NCBI GenBank assembly: GCA_035299085.1
Contig: DATGXG010000048.1
Coordinates: 1 to 64,000, forward strand
Reading direction: 5' to 3'
Source: Bacteroidales bacterium
GTDB taxonomy: Bacteria; Bacteroidota; Bacteroidia; Bacteroidales; UBA10428
Length of the DNA: 64,000 nucleotides
Shown here one piece after another: positions 50,812-58,217 of this stretch (the first letter of the stretch is position 1; every line of letters starts with the position of its first letter). A model generated the notes under the pieces. The model was not told the origin of the DNA, did no database searches, and saw only the letters and a program-made list of their open reading frames with translations. The translations under genes were made by a program, and so were the position numbers.

Positions 50812-51719
50812 TATAGTACGATTTGATTAAAAGAAAATATCGGAGTGGTCCCTTTCGAATTAAAGTATTGCCTGACGGCAGTTTCATTTTCTTCACTGAC
50901 AGCCAGGGCAAAGTCGCCTCCCCAGGTTCCCAGGGATTTCATTTCACCGGGAAAATCATCGAACATCAATTCCTTTACAGTCGGCTTTTCCAGCAATTCA
51001 GACAGTATCTGCTCATGCCGACCGATAAGATTAACAAATTCCTTTAAATCCCGGGCCTCAGCTATTCTGAGGGTCAGATCATCAATCATGGTTATGTGTT
51101 TCCGTTCAACTTTCCCTGTAGAATTCCATCCTGAAATTCCGGTTCCCGTATCCACCTTTTCCCCCAGGTAAACAAGCCAGAGTTTGTCTCTGTATCCGGG
51201 ATTGAAGACTATACGGCAATATGAAGGTTTACCGTTTATCTGCCGGTATACGACCGGTCCGTCAGATAAAGCCCCTGCAAGATCGGCACCTGATCCCCCG
51301 AACGTTTTAAATAAAAGTTGAAACGGATCTACACCGGCCCAAGCAGCAACGTTGGCAACCAGTGCAGCACTGCTGCCAAAGCCCCATTCCATTTTGAATC
51401 CTGTATAGGTGTTGACTTCTAAACCGCCAGGTGATGCAAATAAAGCAGGATTCAAGTTTCCTGCTTCCTGTAACAACGAAACTAATTTTTGTGCTGTATT
51501 TTGATCTGTGGTTTCTGAAACAGTCCACGTGACGGTATCTGCAACCATTGTGAACCAAAGATAATCCATTGAATAAGCATTCCATTTAATTTGCCCATCC
51601 TGGCCTTTCAGTGAAACTTGCATATCTTGTCCGGGTTTCAGGGGGAGTACTATGGCCCTGGCCCCGAGAAGGACCATGTATTCACCGGTTAGTATAAGCT
51701 TTCCGTTGGAGCGGTACAT
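50811..51719 (-). CDS. GYDIA-type GHMP kinase, likely phosphomevalonate kinase
   Basis: 302 residues, GHMP fold with motif 1 GKLILTGEYMVLLGARAIV and the glycine loop MEWGFGSSAALVANVAAW. After it comes FGGSGADLAGAL, the place where this Bacteroidota group has GYDIA-like residues. No canonical phosphomevalonate kinase is present in the cluster, and this enzyme sits between HMG-CoA reductase and mvaD, so by elimination it should make mevalonate diphosphate. It follows the repeat element at 51770 and overlaps mvaD by one base. Confidence 0.75.
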   Translation of the reverse strand: MYRSNGKLILTGEYMVLLGARAIVLPLKPGQDMQVSLKGQDGQIKWNAYSMDYLWFTMVADTVTWTVSETTDQNTAQKLVSLLQEAGNLNPALFASPGGLEVNTYTGFKMEWGFGSSAALVANVAAWAGVDPFQLLFKTFGGSGADLAGALSDGPVVYRQINGKPSYCRIVFNPGYRDKLWLVYLGEKVDTGTGISGWNSTGKVERKHITMIDDLTLRIAEARDLKEFVNLIGRHEQILSELLEKPTVKELMFDDFPGEMKSLGTWGGDFALAVSEENETAVRQYFNSKGTTPIFSFNQIVL

Positions 51720-51723
51720 TATG

Positions 51724-51755
51724 TGTTTAAAGGTTTAGATGTTTAAAGGTTTAGG
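51724..51755. repeat. Tandem duplication, 16-bp unit TGTTTAAAGGTTTAG x 2
   Basis: Two copies differing at the last base, directly upstream of the GHMP kinase start and next to the inverted-repeat element. Confidence 0.85.
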
Positions 51756-51769
51756 TATTCGGAATAGAT

Positions 51770-51962
51770 CGTCATTGCGAACACCGGTTCCTACGGTGTG
51801 AAGCAATCTGCCCGCACAGGAAGTTCCCTGCCAGAAGCACTGGTTTGGTACCAATGGAACCCGCGGCATCGCTCCGTTTAAAGACCTTCCTGTGCTGGCA
51901 GATTGCTTCGTCGCCTGAGAATCTGCTATAATCAGTGAACTGACTGGCTCCTCGCAATGACG
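51770..51962. repeat. Complete CGTCATTGCGA inverted-repeat element inside the mevalonate operon
   Basis: About 193 bp. Left end CGTCATTGCGAACACCGG, inner GAAGCAATCTGCCCGC-ACAGGAAG; right half carries the inverted CTTCCTGTGCTGGCAGATTGCTTCGTCGC and the end GGCTCCTCGCAATGACG. It fills the 255-base gap between the HMG-CoA reductase stop and the GHMP kinase start, the only sizeable gap in the operon. No coding frame of its own; two short frames across it are artefacts of the repeat. Confidence 0.9.
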
Positions 51963-51974
51963 GGGCATCTATTT

Positions 51975-53246
51975 TTATCTTTTTCGTAATTCCGACAAAA
52001 ATTCTTTTACATCTGAATAGGAAACGGTTTTATTATGAAACCAGGTGAAAGCTTCCTTCTTTTCAGAAATACCAGCACTTAACTGGTTCAGAATGTTGGC
52101 CAGGTGAAGTTTCATATGACCCCGTTGAATCCCACCTGTGATCAGTGCTTTTATAGCACTGAAATGATTGGCCATTCCCGCTGAGGCTGCAACTGACATC
52201 AGTTCACCTGCGCCGGGATTACCAAGCAGTGCAAGCGATGCCTTAGCCATAGGATGAAGGCTTGTGAGACCACCGGTGACACCCACTGCAAGAGGAATGT
52301 CGATAATAAACTCAAACAAACCCGGTTTCAGGAATAACCGCGACAACGAGGTATACCCTCCGCCTGAAGAAGCCCAGGAATGACCGGCCGCCTCCGCAGC
52401 CCTGAAATCATTCCCTGTGGCTAACATTACGGCGTCAACCCCGTTATATATCCCCTTATTATGAGTGACCGCCCTGTTCATATCGATTGAAGCGATATTC
52501 ACCGCCAGTTCAAACCTGCGCAGGAATTCGGTGTCAAACTCATCGGCAGGACATGAAACTTTACATTCTACCCGACACCCGGGTGTATAGTTTGATAAAA
52601 TAGACAAGATCACCTCAATATGCCTGCCCGTGTTTTGTTCCTCAAAACGATTCACCATAAATTCAGACATCTTTTCCAGGCAGGTATTAATGAAATTAGC
52701 TCCCATGGCATCCGCTGTGTTGAAAAGCACCTCCGCCCTGAAATAATTTTCCAGCCTGTCAGTCATATCCTGCAGGGTTACCTGTTGAATCCCCCCTCCC
52801 CTGGCCCGCATCGACGCAGTGAATGAGCTGACACAATCAACCATGGCAGGCTTAATTTCTTCAAACATTCTGAAAAGTATTTCCTTGTCCCCGTTCCACA
52901 TAAAATGGATGTGTCCGGCTTTTGTCATGCCTATAATCCGGGTTGTGAATCCGCCCTTTTTATACCAGAATTTAGCAGCGGAAGCAGCAGCAGCAACAAC
53001 GGAACTTTCTTCGGTAACCATAGGGATGATATACTCCTTTCCGTTAACCAGGAAATTAGGGGCAAGATTGTATGGAAGAGGAAATCCGGAGACTGCATTT
53101 TCAGTGAAATCATCCAGTTCACCCTTCCAGTTGGTATGCATCTGCCTGATAAATTCAGATGGCTGAGAAGTAAATTCTGAAGCAACCTGAATTTTCTGTT
53201 CACGGGTCATTGTTGAAAACCCTTCAATCATCTTTTCCGGTTTCAA
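51975..53246 (-). CDS. mvaA: Hydroxymethylglutaryl-CoA reductase, class II
   Basis: 423 residues, start MKPEKMIEGFSTMTREQKIQ. Class II (bacterial) features: the ENAVSGFPLPYNLAPNFLVNG lead, catalytic Glu in MVTEESSVVAAA (E79/E80), HNKGIYNGVDAV with the catalytic Lys, ATGNDFRA with the Asp, and the catalytic His in GIQRGHMKLH. Converts HMG-CoA to mevalonate, or the reverse in degradative forms. Here the location directly after the leucine-degradation genes and before mevalonate kinase genes indicates the synthetic direction. Starts one base past the fni stop. Confidence 0.93.
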   Translation of the reverse strand: MKPEKMIEGFSTMTREQKIQVASEFTSQPSEFIRQMHTNWKGELDDFTENAVSGFPLPYNLAPNFLVNGKEYIIPMVTEESSVVAAAASAAKFWYKKGGFTTRIIGMTKAGHIHFMWNGDKEILFRMFEEIKPAMVDCVSSFTASMRARGGGIQQVTLQDMTDRLENYFRAEVLFNTADAMGANFINTCLEKMSEFMVNRFEEQNTGRHIEVILSILSNYTPGCRVECKVSCPADEFDTEFLRRFELAVNIASIDMNRAVTHNKGIYNGVDAVMLATGNDFRAAEAAGHSWASSGGGYTSLSRLFLKPGLFEFIIDIPLAVGVTGGLTSLHPMAKASLALLGNPGAGELMSVAASAGMANHFSAIKALITGGIQRGHMKLHLANILNQLSAGISEKKEAFTWFHNKTVSYSDVKEFLSELRKR

Positions 53247-53247
53247 T

Positions 53248-54240
53248 CTATTTCACAGTTAGATAGGCATAAGCCAGTTTAAGTCCGTTCACCTGGTCGG
53301 TACAGTATTTTTGCAACGATTCGTATCCTTCAGCCGCGTGTTTCAGGAATCCTGATGCCTGCCCATATATAGCCGTTGTGTGAACTTTATTGATGAGGTA
53401 ATATCCGTCGAGAAAATTTTTTATTCCCCCGGAAACGATCACTTCATGGCATCGTGTTGTGTGCTCACTATCCAGTATCTCATTCACATAATTTACCATG
53501 CTGAATCCCGGTTCGCCTATGCGGGTATAAGGTTCATACAGAAACTGTCTGTCAGTGCTGCCGCGCATGAGTTCGACCCTGGCAAAGTTGGTTCCCCCGA
53601 AAGCAGCAAACTCAATGGCGCTGATGGGTAATTTAAATAATTCACGAAGGCTTGCAGGCCCCATTCCCTGTCCCACTTCTTTCACAATAACCGGATATCG
53701 GGCCACTTTTAGTAACCGTTTTATAGTTTCAACAGGCGGATGGTTTAACCTGTCGCCTTCAGGTTGAAACCATTCCTGCAGGGGATTGATATGAATAATG
53801 AGTCCGTCTGCCTTAAGGCTGTCAACCAAATGGTGAATGGCTTCCGTTTTGTTTTCATGGATCAGCTGTTCGGTTTGAACAATGCCAAGATTTGCGAATA
53901 ACGGGAGATCAGTTCCTATAATGTCCCGCACATTAAAATCATCAAAATAGGTATTTCCGTGAAGCAATGTCCGGCATGAACCGAGTCCCATTCCCATACC
54001 GAATTCCCGGCAGGCTTTTGCCAGGTTATGATTTATATCCTTTGCGCCGGATGTGCCTCCCGTCATGCTTGAAACCCAGAGCGGAGCCCTAAGCTTCTTC
54101 CCAAGGAATTTCACCGGAGGAAGGTCTCCCTCCGGATGAGCACTTAACAGAGGTTCATAATGAAACCGGTTATCGTGTTCCTCAATGCTGATCTGAGATT
54201 GCAGTGCAGCATGAATATGATCGGTTTTACGCTGCTCCAT
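53248..54240 (-). CDS. fni: Type 2 isopentenyl-diphosphate delta-isomerase
   Basis: 330 residues; FMN-dependent IPP/DMAPP isomerase. It starts MEQRKTDHIHAAL and carries LLSAHPEGDLPPVKFLGKKL, PLWVSSMTGGTSGA (FMN loop), GMGLGSCRTLL, HINPLQEWFQPEGD (substrate loop with metal Glu), PVIVKEVGQGMGP and VSGGIKNFLDG. These are the standard Fni/Idi-2 motifs. The ATG overlaps the acyl-CoA dehydrogenase stop (TGATG). It gives the dimethylallyl diphosphate needed to start prenyl chains, completing the path from HMG-CoA. Confidence 0.93.
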   Translation of the reverse strand: MEQRKTDHIHAALQSQISIEEHDNRFHYEPLLSAHPEGDLPPVKFLGKKLRAPLWVSSMTGGTSGAKDINHNLAKACREFGMGMGLGSCRTLLHGNTYFDDFNVRDIIGTDLPLFANLGIVQTEQLIHENKTEAIHHLVDSLKADGLIIHINPLQEWFQPEGDRLNHPPVETIKRLLKVARYPVIVKEVGQGMGPASLRELFKLPISAIEFAAFGGTNFARVELMRGSTDRQFLYEPYTRIGEPGFSMVNYVNEILDSEHTTRCHEVIVSGGIKNFLDGYYLINKVHTTAIYGQASGFLKHAAEGYESLQKYCTDQVNGLKLAYAYLTVK

Positions 54241-55397
54241 CAGAGAAGGTGTTTTAAACCCAGAAAGCGTGATATCACAATATGGAGAATTTCAGATGTT
54301 CCTTCGCCTATCTGAAGAATACGCTGATCGCGGTAAAAGCGCTCAATGGGATTGTCTTTGAATAAACCATAGGCGCCGAAAATCTGGACTGCCTGGTCAG
54401 CTATTTCTTTTGCAATTTCAGAACAGTAAAGCTTTGAAATAGCTGCTTCACGTTCATAAGGCTTATTCTGATCCTTTAGAATGCAAGCCAAATAAAGCGT
54501 GTTGCGGGCCAGTTCAAGCTTCATATCCATATCGGCAAGTTTAAAGGCTATCGCCTGGTTTTTTCCTATCGGATGTCCGAATTGCTGCCTCTTTTGTGAA
54601 TATTCGAGCGCCATTTCAAACGCACCCTGAGCAAGTCCCAAACCCATGGCCGCAATAGCCAGCCTTCCGCCGTCAAGGGTTTTAAGCATAATACGGGCAC
54701 CCATTCCCCGTGTTCCGAGAATGTTTTCTTCCGGCACACGGCAGTCTTTGAATTCAAGCGTACCGGTATCAGCTGCTCTCCACATCATTTTGTTATGGAT
54801 GCGCTGGCAGAAATAACCGGGGGAATTACGCGGGACCAGTATGGCTGAAAGCTCCCTGGTTCCGTTATTTTCACCTGTAACAACCTGCAATGTGGCTCCG
54901 AAAGATATATCCGAAGATGAATTGGTTATAAATATCTTTGATCCGTTTATTACCCATTCGCCTTTTTCAAGAACGGCTGATGTTTTAGTACCACGGGCAT
55001 CCGAGCCTGCAGTTTCTTCAGTTAGTCCAAAAGCCCAAAGCTTATCGCCCCTGCAAAAGGCAGGAAGCATTTCGGACTTTTGCTTTTCATTTCCGAATTG
55101 AAAAACCGGACCTATTCCAAGGGAATTATGCGATGCCACAGTGGCTGCCTGGGAGCTGTCGATCCGGGCGAGTTCTTCAACGGCAATAATGTAAGATAAT
55201 GTATCAAGATCCTGGCCACCATAACGACCGGGCAAGGTAATGCCAAACAAGCCGAAATCCCCCATCTTTTTAGTAATTTCAACTGAAAACTGGTTCTTTT
55301 CGTCCAGTTCCGCTGCGAGACCCCGAATTTCGGATTCGGCAAAATCTCTGACCTTTTGCCTGTATAATTGGTGTTTCTCTGTAAGTAAAGGATGCAT
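54240..55397 (-). CDS. Acyl-CoA dehydrogenase, probable isovaleryl-CoA dehydrogenase by context
   Basis: 385 residues, FAD-dependent. Order: N-terminal helices, the middle beta domain with WAFGLTEETAGSDARGTKT (FAD/acyl motif), FITNSS, and the C-terminal helical domain with GRLAIAAMGLGLAQGAFEMA, QQFGHPIGKNQAIAFKLADM and YGLFKDNPIERFYRDQRILQI. The catalytic base is seen as E365 in IGEGTSEI; human and Pseudomonas-type isovaleryl-CoA dehydrogenases have Ala there and a Glu on another helix, where this protein has Gly (LDGGRLA). So the operon argues for isovaleryl-CoA, while the catalytic Glu position is that of short-chain dehydrogenases. Confidence 0.8.
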   Translation of the reverse strand: MHPLLTEKHQLYRQKVRDFAESEIRGLAAELDEKNQFSVEITKKMGDFGLFGITLPGRYGGQDLDTLSYIIAVEELARIDSSQAATVASHNSLGIGPVFQFGNEKQKSEMLPAFCRGDKLWAFGLTEETAGSDARGTKTSAVLEKGEWVINGSKIFITNSSSDISFGATLQVVTGENNGTRELSAILVPRNSPGYFCQRIHNKMMWRAADTGTLEFKDCRVPEENILGTRGMGARIMLKTLDGGRLAIAAMGLGLAQGAFEMALEYSQKRQQFGHPIGKNQAIAFKLADMDMKLELARNTLYLACILKDQNKPYEREAAISKLYCSEIAKEIADQAVQIFGAYGLFKDNPIERFYRDQRILQIGEGTSEILHIVISRFLGLKHLL

Positions 55398-55409
55398 TTA
55401 GTTATAAAC

Positions 55410-57401
55410 TTAATTGTTAATAGAATCCTGCAGGTAAATCAGCGGTTCATCTTTTTTCACCCTGTCACCTGTTTTAATGGCGATTTTTTCAACCATGCCT
55501 TCACATGTTGCCATAATTGTGTTTTCAAGTTTCATCGATTCAATGGTTAGCAGGTAATCACCCCTGTTTATCCTCTGTCCCTCCGATACCCTTATATTCA
55601 ATACCGTTCCGGGCTGAGGTGCTTTAACCATATTACTATGGCTTGTAAAATATGCCGTTTCACTTACATAATCCTTTTCGGACTTCAGCGCAAAAACAGG
55701 CCATTGCCAGGTTAAATGACCGTCTGAAACCGATACGGTTGTTCCTTGTTCAAAACGGGCATACAATTCAACAGGCCGGCCATTGAAAAGGAAACGCAAC
55801 CTGTTGCCGCTTTTATTCAGGTCTGAAATTTCAATTCTTTCTTCATTGATATATAAGTCAATGCTTTGGGGTCCGGTTCTTTCATATTCTATTTCGGTTA
55901 CTCCCTGATCGGCACGAAACCGAATGCGGTTTACATTTCTCCAGAAACCGGAATTCCAGACTGCATGTTTTTCTGTCGATTCAGAATTCAATACCCAAAA
56001 TGCAGCACCACAAAGCGAGACCCGTTCAAATACTTTCCGGCGTTGGGCAATCAGCAAGCTGTACCCATCCAGTTTTTGGTTCAGCCACACCGTGGAAGTT
56101 TTTTCATTTTTGAAATCAGGATCAGACAGGATCAGATCAAGCAATGCCAGATTGTTATGAATTCCGGTTACAGCAGTTTGTTTAACAGTACGTTTCAAAA
56201 GTTCAACAGCCTCACTGCGTGAATTAGCATGAATAAGGATTTTGGCAACCAGCGGATCAAAGTTCTCAGCGATGGCACTCCCCGGCCTCACCGATGTTTC
56301 AAGTCGAAGTCCATTTACTTCAGGAAATGATAGTTCATGCACAATTCCGGGAGAAGGTAACAGGTCATTCTCAGGGTCTTCAGCATACATACGTGCTTCA
56401 ATGGCATGACCTTCCGACTTTAGATTCTGTTGCTTTAAAGCAAGCGGAAATCCTGCGGCAATTTTGATTTGTTCCGCAACCATGTCGACTCCTGTAATTA
56501 ATTCAGTAACGCCGTGCTCGACCTGTATTCGCGGATTCACTTCAAGAAAATAGTATTTACCCGAAGGTTCAACCAGGAATTCAACCGTTCCGGCACCTTC
56601 GTATTTAACTGACCGGGCAATCTGAAGGGATGCATGGATAAGCTCATTCAAAACATGTGCTGGAACTGATGAAGGACTTTCCTCGATAAGCTTCTGATGA
56701 CGCCGCTGCACCGAACATTCCCTTTCAAAAAGATGAACGGCATTGCCATATTTATCAGCAAGAATTTGTATTTCGATGTGCCTTGCGTTTTCAATATATT
56801 TTTCAATATATATCCGGTTGTCGCCGAAATATTGAAGTGCTTCATTTGAGGTAGTTTTCAGCACATTTTCAATGTCATCGGGCGAAGATACAAGCCGCAT
56901 ACCTTTGCCACCGCCTCCTACCACGGCTTTTACAATTACCGGGTAAGGCAAAGTATCCTTCAGGGAAAGCAATTCCAGGGAGTTTCCGCAAAACGACTCA
57001 GGAACCGGAATTCCAAGTGAACCGGCCCATTCACGGGCGTTTATTTTATCTCCCATTAATTTCAGAATCGAAGCAGGCGGCCCTATAAATGCAATATTGT
57101 GGGTATGGCAAGCTTCGGCAAAGAGAGAATTTTCTGCAAGAAAGCCATAGCCCGGATGAATCGCATCACAGCCGGTTTCGACAGCGATGTCAATTATTTT
57201 TTCAATATTCAGCCATGTTTCCAAAAGCGTTCCTTTACCAAGAGAGAACGATTCATCACTTTCTTCAGACCACGGGTTACCGGCTTCAATTTCAGTGTAG
57301 AGCGAAACAGTGGAAATACCCATTTTGCGCGTTGTCCGTATAATCCGTAACGCGATTTCGCCCCTGTTGGCAATCAGTATTTTTTTCAAAGGCCTTTCCA
57401 T
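55410..57401 (-). CDS. liuD: Methylcrotonyl-CoA carboxylase, biotin-containing alpha subunit
   Basis: 663 residues from the ATG at 57401 (MERPLKKILIANRGEIALRI); a frame from 57455 would overlap the hydratase gene by 50 bases. Biotin carboxylase domain about 7-450 (GYGFLAENSLFAEAC, VKAVVGGGGKGMRLV, ARHIEIQILADKYGNAVHLFERECSVQRRHQK, FLEVNPRIQVEHGVTE), a BT-like linker, and a C-terminal biotinyl domain with K624 in IESMKLENT (usually A-M-K-M). The same layout serves MCC, PCC and geranyl-CoA carboxylase alpha; the MCC-type beta subunit at 58218 sets the assignment. Starts 4 bases after the hydratase stop. Confidence 0.87.
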   Translation of the reverse strand: MERPLKKILIANRGEIALRIIRTTRKMGISTVSLYTEIEAGNPWSEESDESFSLGKGTLLETWLNIEKIIDIAVETGCDAIHPGYGFLAENSLFAEACHTHNIAFIGPPASILKLMGDKINAREWAGSLGIPVPESFCGNSLELLSLKDTLPYPVIVKAVVGGGGKGMRLVSSPDDIENVLKTTSNEALQYFGDNRIYIEKYIENARHIEIQILADKYGNAVHLFERECSVQRRHQKLIEESPSSVPAHVLNELIHASLQIARSVKYEGAGTVEFLVEPSGKYYFLEVNPRIQVEHGVTELITGVDMVAEQIKIAAGFPLALKQQNLKSEGHAIEARMYAEDPENDLLPSPGIVHELSFPEVNGLRLETSVRPGSAIAENFDPLVAKILIHANSRSEAVELLKRTVKQTAVTGIHNNLALLDLILSDPDFKNEKTSTVWLNQKLDGYSLLIAQRRKVFERVSLCGAAFWVLNSESTEKHAVWNSGFWRNVNRIRFRADQGVTEIEYERTGPQSIDLYINEERIEISDLNKSGNRLRFLFNGRPVELYARFEQGTTVSVSDGHLTWQWPVFALKSEKDYVSETAYFTSHSNMVKAPQPGTVLNIRVSEGQRINRGDYLLTIESMKLENTIMATCEGMVEKIAIKTGDRVKKDEPLIYLQDSINN

Positions 57402-57405
57402 GAAA

Positions 57406-58212
57406 TCAAAGCATTTCATTTTCCCAGACAGGAAGTCGTTTCTGAAGACAGGCATTAACGCCTTCCCTGGCTTCTAAGGATGTTCTTATGCCGGCCAGCT
57501 GATTTGCCGTCTGGGTCTTCAGTCCGGGTAATAGCAGATCAGGGTATGGATTGCGGAGATTATACTTAATTGTACGCTGTGCTTCAGGAGCACCTCTTAA
57601 TAACTGGCTGATAAGTCCCTCGAGAATTTCCTGCGCACCAGGTTCATCATATATCCGGTTAACAAGTCCGGTTTCTTTTGCCTCCCCGGCTGTAAAATTG
57701 CGGCCGGTAAGAAGGTATTCGCTTATTTTACCAGGGCCTGTTTTAGCCGTGACATAGGGCATAATTGTGGCAGGCACCAATCCAAGCAATACTTCGGAAA
57801 AAGCAAAGACTGAATTATTTTCTGCAAGTACAATATCAGAAGCAGCAGCAAAGCCATTCCCGCCCCCCATGCAAAACCCGTGAACCTGGCTTATAATTAT
57901 TTTCTTACTGTTGTAAATTTCATGAAAGCAGGATGCAAGTATCTCACATTCAACATAGTTCTCCTCGATTGACAAGCTCAACGAGTTTTGCATCCAGTTA
58001 AGATCGGCTCCTGAGCAAAATGAATTCCCTTTTCCGCGGATAGTAATGATTCGTATGGATGGAACGTTGTTCAGGTGAAGTATAGCCTGAAGAAATTGTG
58101 ACAGCATTTCAATATTCAGTGCATTGTGTTTTTCAGGCCTGTTAAGCCATATAACAGCCGAATTTCCGCTTATTTCTGTGAGAACGGGAGTTTCTTTTAC
58201 CATTTGACACAA
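57406..58212 (-). CDS. liuC: LiuC-type enoyl-CoA hydratase (methylglutaconyl-CoA hydratase)
   Basis: 268 residues, crotonase fold; a second in-frame ATG (58203) is an alternative start. The active-site strand reads VHGFCMGGGNGFAAASD with oxyanion-hole glycines, and FAFSEVLLGLVPATIMPYV follows. One of the two usual catalytic glutamates is retained (in FSEVLLG) and the other is Gly, a pattern I recall from LiuC/GnyH-type hydratases, which add water to 3-methylglutaconyl-CoA to make HMG-CoA. It lies between the two carboxylase subunit genes, 5 bases after the beta-subunit stop, as in liu operons. Confidence 0.8.
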   Translation of the reverse strand: MCQMVKETPVLTEISGNSAVIWLNRPEKHNALNIEMLSQFLQAILHLNNVPSIRIITIRGKGNSFCSGADLNWMQNSLSLSIEENYVECEILASCFHEIYNSKKIIISQVHGFCMGGGNGFAAASDIVLAENNSVFAFSEVLLGLVPATIMPYVTAKTGPGKISEYLLTGRNFTAGEAKETGLVNRIYDEPGAQEILEGLISQLLRGAPEAQRTIKYNLRNPYPDLLLPGLKTQTANQLAGIRTSLEAREGVNACLQKRLPVWENEML

Positions 58213-58217
58213 TTGTA

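Noticed and set aside
51735-51968. Frames of 60-77 residues across the inverted-repeat elements, also at 61227-61427
   Set aside because: Similar short peptides (MRGA-type) arise in several copies only because the repeat itself is conserved; no family, no start context.
57402-57455. Longer start of the biotin carboxylase
   Set aside because: It overlaps the hydratase gene by 50 bases; the family starts M-x-x-x-x-K-K-I-L-I-A-N-R-G-E, found at 57401.
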